Below are positions 32,424-42,209 of a DNA stretch of 64,000 nt, piece by piece. This stretch comes from CAIKMD01 sp963729935 (GTDB lineage: Bacteria > Pseudomonadota > Alphaproteobacteria > ATCC43930 > CGMCC-115725). The stretch spans positions 1 through 64,000 of the forward strand of contig CAVSPW010000008.1 in assembly GCA_963729935.1 (NCBI GenBank). Reading direction: 5' to 3'. Numbering within the stretch: the first letter of the stretch is position 1; every line of letters begins with the position of its first letter. The translations under genes and the position numbers were made by a program. The notes below the pieces were generated by a model. It searched no databases. It was not told the origin of the DNA and worked only from the letters and a program-made list of their open reading frames with translations.

Positions 32424-33194
32424 TCACGAGCGTGCGACGGATTTCGCGGGATGGACGCCCGGCCGCTGCGGGATCAAGAGAATGCACGCGACGATGAAGA
32501 CGGCGATGACCCACGAAGCGATCGGACGGCTGAGCGCCAGCCCGCCATCGGCGAACGGCTTGTCGAGGTAGTCGCCGACCGTGGCGCCGAGCGGCCGCGT
32601 CAGAATGAAGGCGAGCCAAAACACAAGGACGCGCGACACCTTCGTCCAACGATAGGCGGCCGCGACGATCGCGAGCGCCGCCCCGAAGACGAGCGCGCCG
32701 CCCTCGTAGCCGAGGCCCGATGAGTCCGCGATCCAGTCACCGAGCGCGGTTCCCAAGGTCTGGGAAAACGTGATCGTCGCCCAGTAAAAGGTCTCTACCC
32801 TCGGCGTGCAGACCGTCGCCACCGATACCGTCCCTTCCGACAGGTACCACAAGCCGAGACAGGCCATCAGGCAAAACAACAAGGCCAGCGAACCTCCGGC
32901 ATAGCCGATCCCGAGCGAGCGGTCCGCGAAATCGGCCATGGTCGTGCCGGCCGTGGTGGAGGCCGCGATGCTCGCCCAGTAGAGAAACGGCCGAAATTTC
33001 GTGGCCGCGATCTGAAGGACGACGAGCAGCACGAGCGCCGTAAGAAATATCGCCGTCCCGGTCAGATAGCCCAGATTCATCGTCATGGTCACGGTGTCGC
33101 CGCCGGTTTCGCCGAGCGTCGTCGCCGCAATCTTGATGACCCAGAACCCCAGCGTGACCGCCGGCACCTTGCTCACCATCGAATCATTGTCCAT
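32424..33194 (-). CDS. COG4705-type integral membrane protein
   Basis: The 256-residue protein is built of repeated membrane units with the motif KIAATTLGETGGDTVTMTMN at the N-terminus and related TTAGTTMADFADRSLGIGY, SQTLGTALGDWIADSSGLGY and TRPLGATVGDYLDKPFADGG, so four internal repeats over about eight helices. This is the COG4705 membrane-anchored family, of unknown function. The inner ATG at 33194 is favoured by position before the first repeat. A tandem DNA repeat lies directly upstream. Confidence 0.82.
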   Translation of the reverse strand: MDNDSMVSKVPAVTLGFWVIKIAATTLGETGGDTVTMTMNLGYLTGTAIFLTALVLLVVLQIAATKFRPFLYWASIAASTTAGTTMADFADRSLGIGYAGGSLALLFCLMACLGLWYLSEGTVSVATVCTPRVETFYWATITFSQTLGTALGDWIADSSGLGYEGGALVFGAALAIVAAAYRWTKVSRVLVFWLAFILTRPLGATVGDYLDKPFADGGLALSRPIASWVIAVFIVACILLIPQRPGVHPAKSVARS

Positions 33195-33233
33195 CTCTCG
33201 GCCTCGCACGGCGCTCGCCGCGCGCTCCTGTCC

Positions 33234-33382
33234 TCTTGGCTTCGCATGGCGCTGGCCGCGCTACGTTGTTTTCTAGGCTTCGCACGGCGCTGGCCGTGCT
33301 ACGCCGTTTTCTAGGCTTCGTACGGCGCTGGCCGTGCTACGCCTTTTCTAGGCTTCGTACGGCGCTGGCCGTGCTACGCGCG
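33234..33382. repeat. Tandem repeat, about four copies of a 37-38 bp unit
   Basis: Units starting at 33234, 33273, 33311 and 33348 share GGCTTCGCACGGCGCTGGCC and GTGCTACGC-TTTT. A more degenerate copy lies just before 33234. The array fills the space between the COG4705 gene start and the stop of the next binding-protein gene. Confidence 0.85.
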
Positions 33383-33384
33383 CC

Positions 33385-34359
33385 TCACTTCGGCAGATAG
33401 GCCTCGGTATAAAGCTTCGACATGTCGGGCGGGGTCGCGACCAGCTTCAGATCGACGAAGGAGCGCTCGAGATTGGCAAGCGACTGCGCGTCGAATTTGC
33501 AATCCTTGCTGAACATGCCGATCGTCAGATCGTATTCCTTCGCCATCACGTTCGGCGAGTAGCCGGTCACGGCGCTCTCGATCTTGACCGTCTCGGCCTT
33601 ATGCTTGCGCATGTAATCGATCGTCTCCAGCCAGCCGGCGAGAAATTTCCGGAGCGAATTGGGGTCCCTCGCCATCAGCGCCTTGGTGGCGAAGATCGTG
33701 CCCGCGCCGATATTGCCGACATAGTTCGAGACGGGAATGAGGAGCCGCGCCTCTTTCCTTTCTTCCCAGGAGAAGATGTTCGAGGTCACGCTGATATCGG
33801 CGTCGAGCTCATGGGTGCGGAAGGCCGCAATCACGCCGGCGGCGGCATTGCCGATCGTGACCGGCGTGTAGCCTTGGGGACCCCAGCCGCGCGTGCGCGC
33901 GAGCTCGCGCGCCAGCCAATCGGTGAGCGAGCCGGTGCTGGAAAAGCCGATCCTCTTGCCCTTGAGCTGTTCGACATCGTGGACCGGCGAATCCCACGGC
34001 ACGGCGATGCCGATGAAGGGGATCGGCGGCGCGTTCTCGCACACGGCGAGCATGGGCGCGCCCTTCATCTCGAGCGCCATGAGCGGCCCGGCGGCGACGC
34101 CGATATCGATGCTGCCCGCGGTCATCGCCTGAACCAGCTTGCTGCCGCCGGTGAAGTCCGAGATCTTCACGTCGAGACCGTGCTTCTTGAAGATGCCGAG
34201 CCGGTCGCCGACATTGACCGGCAGGATCGGCGACGCGTTCGAATCGGCCTTGCCGATGTTCAAGGACGCATCCGCCAAGGCGCGCGACGGGACGACACAG
34301 GATCCCAAACCGGCGATCGCCGCCGCGAAGACCAGACCGCGAAAATGGATTTTGCGCAT
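33385..34359 (-). CDS. NMT1/TauA-type ABC substrate-binding protein (2)
   Basis: The 324-residue protein has a signal peptide (to about residue 29) and the same fold as the protein encoded at 30066-31037: DRLGIFKKHGLDVKISDFTG, FTGGSKLVQAMTAGSIDIGV, LKGKRIGFSSTGSLTDWLAR and WGPQGYTPV. Its end MSKLYTEAYLPK is nearly identical to that of the paralogue. The start at 34359 follows AAGGGAG. Tandem repeats lie on both sides. No transporter membrane genes are adjacent. Confidence 0.85.
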   Translation of the reverse strand: MRKIHFRGLVFAAAIAGLGSCVVPSRALADASLNIGKADSNASPILPVNVGDRLGIFKKHGLDVKISDFTGGSKLVQAMTAGSIDIGVAAGPLMALEMKGAPMLAVCENAPPIPFIGIAVPWDSPVHDVEQLKGKRIGFSSTGSLTDWLARELARTRGWGPQGYTPVTIGNAAAGVIAAFRTHELDADISVTSNIFSWEERKEARLLIPVSNYVGNIGAGTIFATKALMARDPNSLRKFLAGWLETIDYMRKHKAETVKIESAVTGYSPNVMAKEYDLTIGMFSKDCKFDAQSLANLERSFVDLKLVATPPDMSKLYTEAYLPK

Positions 34360-34462
34360 GGCTGCTCCCTTCCATCGGCCGCGCTCGCCAAGATCGGCGG
34401 CCGGCATTCTCCGCGGCGGACTTACCGAGAGGCCGCGGTCTTGTCAAACATGCACGGGGGCT

Positions 34463-34592
34463 CTCTTTCCTTCGCACGACGGCGCTGCGCGCCTGTGCTG
34501 CGGGTTCTCTTTCCTTCGCACGACGGCGCTGCGCGCCTGTGCTGCGGGTTCTCTTTCCTTCGCACGACGGCGCTGCGCGCCTGTGCTGCGGG
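34463..34592. repeat. Tandem repeat, three copies of a 44 bp unit
   Basis: Units begin at 34463, 34507 and 34551 with CTCTTTCCTTCGCACGACGG and continue CGCTGCGCGCCTGTGCTGCGGG; they are near-identical. The array ends two bases before the stop of the AsmA-like gene. Its TTCGCACG-CGGCGCTG core also occurs in the 37-38 bp array at 33.2 kb. Confidence 0.9.
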
Positions 34593-34593
34593 G

Positions 34594-37500
34594 TTAGGGC
34601 CCGCGCGGCGAGAACAGGAACAGGTTGCGCAGGAAGCCGGGCGCCAGGGTGCTCAGCACATTGACCGAGACGTCGGGCTCGGCAAGCGGGCCGAAGACGC
34701 GGAAATTGGACGCGAACACGCCTTGCCCCTGCCCGCCCAGGAGTAGATTGCCGATCACGGGAATGTCGCCCAGAACGGTGTTGAGCGTATAGGCCGGGAC
34801 GAGCGTGCCCGAGATGTTCATCGTGCCGGCAATGCGGTCGATATCGCCGCTCGCATTGATGCCGATGGCGCCGCCATAGGCGCGCGTGTTGCGGAGCGTG
34901 ATCTTGCCGGTGGCGAAATCGATCTCGCCTTCGAGCTGGTTGAAGGGAATCCCCTGGCCGCTCAACAAGGCGCCCATGCCCGAGAGCGAGGCGAGCGACA
35001 AGAGCCGCGCCAGGGTCGGCGCCTTGACGACGCGATAAGCCGAGCCTTCGGCCTTGGTGACGAGGACGCGGTGCCCGTCGCGGTCCTCGGCCGTGCCGGT
35101 CAAATCGAATTTGCCGCCCTCGATATTGGGATAGATGCCGAGATCCTTGAGCAACGCGCCGAAATCGTCGGTGGTGAGCTTGAATTTCCGCTCGCCCGCG
35201 GCGCCGCCATAGCGCAGCCGCGCCGCGGTCTTGCCCGACAGCTTGGCGTCGACAGTGGCGCGCTGCCAATGCGCACTGTCGCTGACGAGGAGCGCCGTGA
35301 CCTCGCGCGCGATCCGGTCGGGGCCGAGCACGAGCCGGTCGAGACGCACGTCGATGGTCAAAGGCGGCTCGGGCTCGGTCTGCGCCGAGGCGCGATCGAG
35401 ATCCTCGAACAGGCCCGAGGCGTCGAGGCTCTTGCCGCTCGCGACGATGCGCCAGCCATTCTCGGCGCCGCGCGTGAAGCTGCCATGGAAGTCGTCATCG
35501 CCGGCGATCAGGTGATCGATGGCGAGGCCGCTGAAGCCTTGAGCGTCGAAGCTCGCCGAGGCCTTGCCGTCGAGCCCATCGCCCTTCAAGGTGATGTCGC
35601 GGATGGCGGTGAGCTTGTCGTCGGCGAGATCGAGCGTGAGCCGCGCGACCGCCGGCACGCCCGCGGGTTTCTTGAGGCCGATCTTCTTCACATCGAGCGC
35701 GGCGTCTTTCAGATCGACGCTCACCGCCGCCTGGCCGCGCTTGCCCGCGCCCAGATCATAGGCCGCATCGACCGCGGTCGTGCCGGTGACTTGCCCATCG
35801 AGCATGGCGAGACCGAGAGCGTCGCGCTGCGCCGCGTCGAGCGAGGCCTTCACCTGGTAATGCGTCCGGACCGCCGCCTTGGGATCGAGCGCCTGGCGCC
35901 AGGAAAACGCAACCGGCACGCCCGCGAGCTTCGCGGTGCCGTCGACCTGCGCCGATGAATGATCGAGCTTCAGAGCGAGCGCGCCGCCGCTCAGATCGCG
36001 ATCGAAGGCGATGTCCGCGAGGCTCACATCTTTGAGCGTCGCATCGGCGCTGTAATCGACATCCTTGAGCGAGAGGTCGTGGATGAGCGGAAAGGCGAAA
36101 GCGAGCTTTGCCGAAAAGCTTCCCGAAGCGCGCTTGGGATCGAGCCCGATCTCCTTGGCATAGCCCAGAGGCGGAGTGTCGAGCAGCTTCAAGGCGGTCG
36201 CGAGCGGGCCTGCGGCGCTCACATCGATCTTCGCCTGCTCGTCATGCGTGTCGAGCCGATAGAAGCGCGCCGTGCCGCCGGTCGCGCGGATATCGCCGAG
36301 ATCGCCGCCGGTCGCGGCAAACTCGATCTCGGTGCGGGTGAAGCGCGCCGTGCCGTTGACGTTCTTCACCACATCGAGCGGCCGGAAATATTCGACCGAG
36401 AGGTTGCTGAACTTCATCGTGCCGTCGAACTGGCGCAGCTGCGTCGGCGGTTCCGCCCCCGGCGTCAGATCGACGTGAAGCCCAAGCCGGGCCTGGACCT
36501 CGTCGATCGTCCCGTCGCGCAGATGCTGCACCACCCAATCATGGGTGTGCGGCGAGGCCTCCGCCGGCCACAGAAGCGGGAATTCGTCGACCCGGATCCC
36601 CTGCGCGCCGAGCGCGAGATTGAAATCGAGAGCTTGGCTCTTGCCGCCGGACAGGAGATCGGGGCCGACGCCCTCGACCGTGCCCGAAGCCGTGATCGCG
36701 CCGGGCCCGAGATCGAGCGCGAGCTGGCCGAGATTGATCCGGCCGGCGACCGGATCATAACCCGCCTGCAACTGGCCGCCCGCCAGCGCCAGCGCGCCGC
36801 CGGGCAGGAAGGCATTCTTGAGACTGCCCTTGCCGAAGCGGAAATCGACGATGCCGTCGCGCAAGACGAGCTGTCCGGGATCGAGCTCCGCGGTGAACGA
36901 GCCCGAGACCGGGAAATCGACGGCGGCGAGCGGCGCCAGCGCCGGCGCCGCGCTCGACCACTGAGCCGGCTTCAGATCGTTGAAATCGAGCCGCACCACC
37001 ACTTGGCGATAGGCCGGGAGATAGGTGAAATCGCCGCCGAGCTCGGGCGCGGCGGCGCCCGTTCCCATCACCATCTGGAACTTGCCGCTAGCGCGATCGG
37101 GCGCGCGGGTGAGCACGGCGCTGGCATCGGCCGCGTGCCAGACGACGCCGAGCGCGCGGTCATCGATGGTGAGGCTCGCGCTCTCGACCGACAATTGGAT
37201 GAGGTAGCCGAGCGTTCCCTCGCCGCTGGGCGGCTGCAGAAGATCGCCGAGCATCTTCTGGCCCCAATCCTCGGCCGTGTCGGCCGGCTCGTCGCCGATG
37301 CCGAAATGGAAGCGTCCATCGGCGCTGCGCTCCAGGCGCAGCTCGGGCCGGGTGACGACGATGCGCGTCGGCGCGATCACGCCGCGCAAGGCGGCGCGCG
37401 CGCTGAACGCGATGGCGAGATCGCCCAAGGTCAAGGTGCCGCTGCCCGGCTGCGCGAAATGGACGCCGCGCGCCAGCACCTCGATATGGCCGCCCGGCCC

Positions 37501-37737
37501 GAGGCTGAGCAAGGTGTGGTCGATCGTGACGGCGAGGCCGTTGCCGGAAGACAAGGCGCCGGCGACGAGGGGCGCCACCACGTCGAGCGAGATCGGCCCG
37601 CGCGAGAGGAGCCAGAGGACGAAGCCCGCGAAAATGGCGAAGGTCGTGACGAAGGCCGCCGCGATGCGCAACGCGAAAATCGGGATGTGATGCCAAGTCG
37701 GACGGCGCGGCGCTTGCGGCGCTTGCGGCAGGGTCAC
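34594..37737 (-). CDS. Large AsmA/YhdP-like envelope protein (DUF3971)
   Basis: The 1047-residue protein has one N-terminal TM segment (IPIFALRIAAAFVTTFAIFA, residues 18-45) and a long beta-rich body, ending in an AsmA_2/TamB-like C-terminal part (GSAYRVVKAPTLARLLSLAS, then INASGDIDRIAGTMNISGTL and PVIGNLLLGGQGQG). YhdP, TamB and AsmA proteins form bridge-like structures thought to carry phospholipids between the membranes. The length suits the family. The start is a GTG 61 bases from the divergent glnE. Confidence 0.85.
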   Translation of the reverse strand: MTLPQAPQAPRRPTWHHIPIFALRIAAAFVTTFAIFAGFVLWLLSRGPISLDVVAPLVAGALSSGNGLAVTIDHTLLSLGPGGHIEVLARGVHFAQPGSGTLTLGDLAIAFSARAALRGVIAPTRIVVTRPELRLERSADGRFHFGIGDEPADTAEDWGQKMLGDLLQPPSGEGTLGYLIQLSVESASLTIDDRALGVVWHAADASAVLTRAPDRASGKFQMVMGTGAAAPELGGDFTYLPAYRQVVVRLDFNDLKPAQWSSAAPALAPLAAVDFPVSGSFTAELDPGQLVLRDGIVDFRFGKGSLKNAFLPGGALALAGGQLQAGYDPVAGRINLGQLALDLGPGAITASGTVEGVGPDLLSGGKSQALDFNLALGAQGIRVDEFPLLWPAEASPHTHDWVVQHLRDGTIDEVQARLGLHVDLTPGAEPPTQLRQFDGTMKFSNLSVEYFRPLDVVKNVNGTARFTRTEIEFAATGGDLGDIRATGGTARFYRLDTHDEQAKIDVSAAGPLATALKLLDTPPLGYAKEIGLDPKRASGSFSAKLAFAFPLIHDLSLKDVDYSADATLKDVSLADIAFDRDLSGGALALKLDHSSAQVDGTAKLAGVPVAFSWRQALDPKAAVRTHYQVKASLDAAQRDALGLAMLDGQVTGTTAVDAAYDLGAGKRGQAAVSVDLKDAALDVKKIGLKKPAGVPAVARLTLDLADDKLTAIRDITLKGDGLDGKASASFDAQGFSGLAIDHLIAGDDDFHGSFTRGAENGWRIVASGKSLDASGLFEDLDRASAQTEPEPPLTIDVRLDRLVLGPDRIAREVTALLVSDSAHWQRATVDAKLSGKTAARLRYGGAAGERKFKLTTDDFGALLKDLGIYPNIEGGKFDLTGTAEDRDGHRVLVTKAEGSAYRVVKAPTLARLLSLASLSGMGALLSGQGIPFNQLEGEIDFATGKITLRNTRAYGGAIGINASGDIDRIAGTMNISGTLVPAYTLNTVLGDIPVIGNLLLGGQGQGVFASNFRVFGPLAEPDVSVNVLSTLAPGFLRNLFLFSPRGP

Positions 37738-37798
37738 GCGCTTGACCCTGTGCCGGCTTGCGCGCAGTCTGCGTCTGCCATCTTCAGAGCGTTGAGCG

Positions 37799-40787
37799 AT
37801 GTCGAGCGCGTTATCGTCCCTCTCCCTTTATCGGGATCTGCCGCCGCCTGCCGATGACGAAGCCGCCGAAATCGGCCTCGCGCGCTGGCGCGAGGCGGCC
37901 GACGAGGCGCAGGACCGGCTTCTTGCCGCCGCGATGCTCGGCCTTGCCGCCGAGCCGGCGGGCCGGCGGATTCTGGCGTCGATCTTCGGCGGCAGCCCCT
38001 ATCTGACCCAATGCTGCCTCGCCGAGCCGGGCTTCCTTCTGCGGCTCGTCGAGCAGGGGCACGACCCCAGTTTCGCCGAACTCATCGGCCGGCTCAACCA
38101 CGAAGTCGCCGATTTGCGCGAGACCGCGGCGCTGATGGCGGCGCTGCGGGTGGAAAAGCGGCGCGCGGCGCTGCTCATCGCGCTCGCCGATCTTTCGGGG
38201 CAATGGCCGCTCGCCCGGGTGACCGGCGCCTTGAGCGCCTTCGCCGAAACCAGCCTCGACCTCGCCGTGCGCGCGCTCCTCGGCCGGGCGCGCGGCGCGG
38301 GCGAGATCGCGCCCCTCGATCCCGAGCGCAGCGGGCTCATCGTCCTCGGCATGGGCAAGCTCGGCGCGCACGAGCTCAATTATTCGAGCGATATCGATCT
38401 CATCCTGCTCTTCGACGCCGAGCGCACGAATTATACCGGCAAGCGCGGGGTGCAGGCCTTCTTCACGGGGCTGGCGCAGGAACTCGTGCGCATCATGGCC
38501 GAGCGGACCGCCGAGGGCTATGTCTTCCGCACCGATCTGCGCCTGCGCCCCGATCCTTCCTCGACGCCGCCCGCCGTCGCGATGGCGGCGGCGCTCAATT
38601 ATTACGAAAGCGCCGGCCAGAATTGGGAGCGCGCGGCGATGATCAAGGCGCGGCCGGTGGCGGGCGACCGCGAGGCGGGCGCGGCCTTCCTCGCCGAGCT
38701 GCGCCCGTTCCTGTGGCGCAAGAACCTCGATTTCGCCGCGATCCAGGACATTCATTCGATCAAGCGGCAGATCAACGCGCATCGCGGCGGCGCCCGGATC
38801 GCGGTCGAAGGCCACGACATCAAGCTCGGCCGCGGCGGCATCCGCGAGATCGAGTTCTTCGCCCAGACGCAGCAATTGATCTGGGGCGGGAGAAAGCCCG
38901 AGCTGCGCCTGCCCGGCACGCTCGACACCCTCAACGCGCTCGCCGCGGCCGGGCATATCGGCGCGGAGGATCTCGCCGCCCTGACCGAGGCCTATCATTT
39001 CCTGCGCAAGCTCGAGCACCGGCTGCAGATGATCGACGACGCGCAGACCCACAGCGTGCCGCGCGACAGGGCCGCGCTCCGCCGCGTCGCCATCCTCATG
39101 GGCTTTGCCGATGCGGGCCCATTCGCGCAGGCGCTGACCGCGCGGCTTGCGGCGGTCGAGAGCATCTATATGCGGCTCTTCGAGGAGGCGCCGAGCCTTT
39201 CGGCGCCGGGCAATCTCGTCTTCACCGGCACCGAGGACGATCCCGAGACCTTGAAGACCATCGCCGCTCTGGGCTTCGCCGATCCGCCCAAGATCGCGGC
39301 GGTCATCCGCGGCTGGCATCACGGCCGCTATCGCGCGACCCGCAGCCAGCGCGCGCGCGAGCTCTTGACCGAGCTGGTGCCCGCCCTGCTCCAGGCCTTC
39401 GGCGCCTCGCCGCATCCCGATCTCGCCTTCCTGCGCTTCGACACCTTCCTCGCGCAATTGCCGGCCGGGGTGCAGCTCTTCTCGCTGTTTCACAGTAATC
39501 CGCGCATCCTGGCGCTCGTCGCCGAGATCATGGGCGCCGGCACCTGGCTCGCGGATGCGGTGGCGCGCCGCCCGATCCTCCTGGACGCGGTGCTCGCGGT
39601 CAGCTTCTTCGAGCCGCCGCCGCCGCGCGCCGAACTGGCGGCCGAGCTCGACGCGGCGCTCGACCGCGCGGCGCATTACGAGGACATGCTCGACCTCACC
39701 CGGCGCTGGGTCGGCGAGCGCAAATTCAAGATCGCGGTGCAGCTTTTGCGCCACTGGCTCAACGGCGAGCGATCCGGCGCGGCCTTCGCCGACATCGCCG
39801 AGACCGCGATCGAGGCGCTGCTGCCGCGGGTGGCCGCCGAGTTCGAGCGCGGCCACGGCAAGGTCGCGGGCGGCGAGATCATCGTGCTCGGCCTCGGCAA
39901 GCTCGGCAGCCGCGAGATGACCGTCACCTCGGATCTCGACCTCATCCTCATCTATGACGCGCCCGAGGCGGTCGAGAATTCGGACGGGGATCGCCCGCTG
40001 CCGGTCGCGACCTATTACGCGCGGCTGAGCCAGCGCTTCATCAACGCGCTGACCGCGCTCACTTCCGAGGGCGGGCTCTACGAAGTCGATATGCGGCTGC
40101 GGCCCTCGGGCAATTCGGGCCCGCTGGCGTCTTCCTTCGCGGCCTTCCGCCAATACCACCAGGAGCTCGCCTGGACCTGGGAGCAAATGGCCCTGACCCG
40201 CGCGCGCATCCTCGCCGGATCGCCGCGGCTCGCCGGCGCGACCAAGGCCGAGATCGAATGGATCCTGACCCGCCCGCGCGAGGCGGGAGCGCTGGCGCTT
40301 TCGGTCGACGACATGCGCCGGCGCATCGCGGAGGAGCATCGCGATGCCGGCTTCTGGGACGTGAAGCACCGGCGCGGCGGCATGATCGACATCGAATTCA
40401 TCGTCCAGTTCCTGCAGCTGCGCGACGCCGCGCGGCGCCCGGGGATGCTCGAGGTCAACACCATCGCCGCGCTTCGAGGCGGCCGAGCGCGCGGGCGCGC
40501 TCGGGCCCGAGGCGGCGCAGAGTCTCGCCCAGGCGCTGAGCTTGTGGCGCAACGTGCAGGCACTGCTGAAGCTCACGGCGCAAGAGCCCTTCGACGCCGA
40601 CGCGGCGCCGGCCGCGCTCAAGACCATTCTCGCCGCCGGCGCGGGCTCAGTTGACTTCGCCGGCCTCAAAGAGGATATGGCGCGCGCCGCGCTCGGCGCC
40701 CGCGCGCAATACGACGCGATCATCGCCGCGCCCGCGGCATCGGCGCGCGCGGCCGGCGGGCCGGCGCCCAAAACCCAACGGAGGTAA
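37799..40787 (+). CDS. glnE: Bifunctional glutamine synthetase adenylyltransferase/deadenylase (frameshifted)
   Basis: GlnE adds and removes AMP on glutamine synthetase in response to PII and glutamine. Both nucleotidyltransferase halves are clear: LIVLGMGKLGAHELNYSSDI (near residue 180) and IIVLGLGKLGSREMTVTSDL (near 695), each with the acidic DIDLIL or DLDLIL motif. An extra T at 40473-40474 breaks the frame after NTIAAL. Without it, the sequence continues EAAERAGALGPEAAQSLAQA to the stop at 40787, giving a normal 995-residue protein. As this is a core gene, sequencing error is likely. bcp follows 5 bases on. Confidence 0.93.
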
Positions 40788-40792
40788 AAAAG

Positions 40793-41257
40793 ATGAGTCT
40801 CGACATCGGCGACAAGGCGCCCGATTTCACCCTGCCGACCGACGGCGACGGCTCGGTCTCCTTGGCGAAGCTCAAGGGCAAGAAGGTGGTGCTCTATTTC
40901 TACCCCAAGGACGACACCTCGGGCTGCACCGCCGAGGCCTGCGCCTTTCGCGACATGTTCCCGCGCTTCAAGAAGATGGACGCGACCGTGATCGGCATCT
41001 CGCGCGATTCGGTCGCGAGCCACGACAAGTTCAAGAAGAAATACGAGCTGCCTTTCACTTTGGCCTCGGACACGGAAGGCAAGGTCACCGAGAAATACGG
41101 CGTCTGGGTGCAGAAGAGCATGTATGGGCGCAAATATATGGGGATCGAGCGCGCGACCTTTCTCGTCGACGAGAAGGGCAAGATCCAGCAGATCTGGCAC
41201 AAGGTGAAAGTGCCCGGCCATGCCGACGAGGTGCTGAAGGCCGTCAACGCGAAGTGA
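40793..41257 (+). CDS. bcp: Thioredoxin-dependent thiol peroxidase (Bcp/PrxQ)
   Basis: Bcp reduces peroxides using thioredoxin. The 154-residue protein has FTLPTDGDGSVSLAKLKGKK, the active site PKDDTSGCTAEACAFRD with the peroxidatic and resolving cysteines five apart, and YGRKYMGIERATFLVDEKG. The ribosome binding site GGAGGT overlaps the glnE stop, so the two genes are probably co-transcribed. Confidence 0.95.
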   Translation: MSLDIGDKAPDFTLPTDGDGSVSLAKLKGKKVVLYFYPKDDTSGCTAEACAFRDMFPRFKKMDATVIGISRDSVASHDKFKKKYELPFTLASDTEGKVTEKYGVWVQKSMYGRKYMGIERATFLVDEKGKIQQIWHKVKVPGHADEVLKAVNAK

Positions 41258-41435
41258 GGCCGGGGGCGCGGTGGGGTGGCGCGCGCCATCGCCGAGCACG
41301 GCGCGCGCCGGGCGAGCGGGTCATAGGACTCGACGATGGTGGCCCCGAGCGCGCTAGCCGAGAGGAGATGGTTCTAATTGAGTATTTGAGCTTGCCCCCA
41401 ACCTTGGACCACGCGGTGCCAGAAAATTCCGGCTT

Positions 41436-41476
41436 GAAATTCCGGGGAAATTCCGGGGACATAATACCTAATTCCC
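41436..41476 (-). repeat. REP-like sequence, left of RAYT 1
   Basis: On the minus strand it reads GGAATTAGGTATTATGTCCC then CGGAATTTCCCCGGAATTTC. It is inverted relative to the copy at 42236-42263, so RAYT 1 is bracketed by inverted copies. Confidence 0.6.
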
Positions 41477-41519
41477 TGATGCCGCCGACGCGCGGGAGTT
41501 CGCGGAACCATCCTCCGCA

Positions 41520-42200
41520 TCAAGCCGCGCCTCGGCCTTGTTTCTTCTTCGCCTTGGGCCCCGGTTTTTGCCGCGCCAAGGGCCGCTTCAGGCGCTTTTC
41601 GAGACGCGCGACGAAGCGCGCCGAGCCGAGCGGCCGGCCGGTGCGCTCGCCGGCGCGGATCGCCGCGAGGTCTTGCGCGCCGAGGCCCGCGCGGAGGAAG
41701 GCCGGCCAATCGGGCGCGCGGTCGAGCAGCGGGCGCGCGGCGACGAGTTCGTCGTCGCGCCCCGCCAGATGCGCCCTTGCGCTCGACCAGCGCCAGTCGC
41801 GCGCCCGCCGCGCGAGACGCGCGCGCACCGGGTTGAGCTCGACATAGCGCGCGGCGGCGAGGAGGTAGGGTTCGTCCATCGGGAAAGAGGCGAAGCGCCC
41901 CTGCCACAGATAGCCGCGCCAGCCCTCGCGGAGATTGACGTGCCTGGTGTAGCGCCGGTGCGTCTCGCCCAGGGCCGCGCGCAGCCCGTCCGCATCGTGC
42001 GGCACCAGGATGAGATGAACATGGTTCGGCATGAGGCAATAGGCCCAGACCGCGACGCCCGCCGCGCGGCAGTTTTCGGCCAGGAGCGCGCGATAGACCG
42101 CGTAATCCTCGTCGCCGAAGAAGACCGGCTGGCGGCGGTTGCCGCGTTGCGTGACGTGATGCGGCAACCCCGCCGCCACCACCCGAGCCAAGCGTGCCAT
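41520..42200 (-). CDS. REP-associated tyrosine transposase (RAYT) 1
   Basis: RAYTs are single-strand-specific Y1 HUH transposases, domesticated relatives of IS200/IS605 TnpA. The 226-residue protein has HHVTQRGNRRQPVFFGDEDY, the HUH motif in YCLMPNHVHLILVP (residues 54-67), the catalytic tyrosine in RYVELNPVRARLA, and a basic tail (QKPGPKAKKKQ). It ends near a REP-like sequence, and a second RAYT gene lies 10 bases upstream. Confidence 0.9.
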   Translation of the reverse strand: MARLARVVAAGLPHHVTQRGNRRQPVFFGDEDYAVYRALLAENCRAAGVAVWAYCLMPNHVHLILVPHDADGLRAALGETHRRYTRHVNLREGWRGYLWQGRFASFPMDEPYLLAAARYVELNPVRARLARRARDWRWSSARAHLAGRDDELVAARPLLDRAPDWPAFLRAGLGAQDLAAIRAGERTGRPLGSARFVARLEKRLKRPLARQKPGPKAKKKQGRGAA

Positions 42201-42209
42201 GACGCGACG

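Noticed and set aside
33234..34592. Tandem arrays considered as CRISPR
   Set aside because: The units are contiguous with no unique spacers and no cas genes are present.
35959..37857. A 632-residue plus-strand frame across the AsmA-like gene
   Set aside because: Antisense shadow rich in Arg, Glu and Ala with no domain; the minus-strand protein has a TM start and AsmA-type end.
37811..41299. A 1162-residue open frame on the minus strand opposite glnE
   Set aside because: It is the GC-rich antisense shadow of glnE and bcp: Arg/Ala/Asp-biased, without domains, while the plus strand carries clear GlnE and Bcp motifs.
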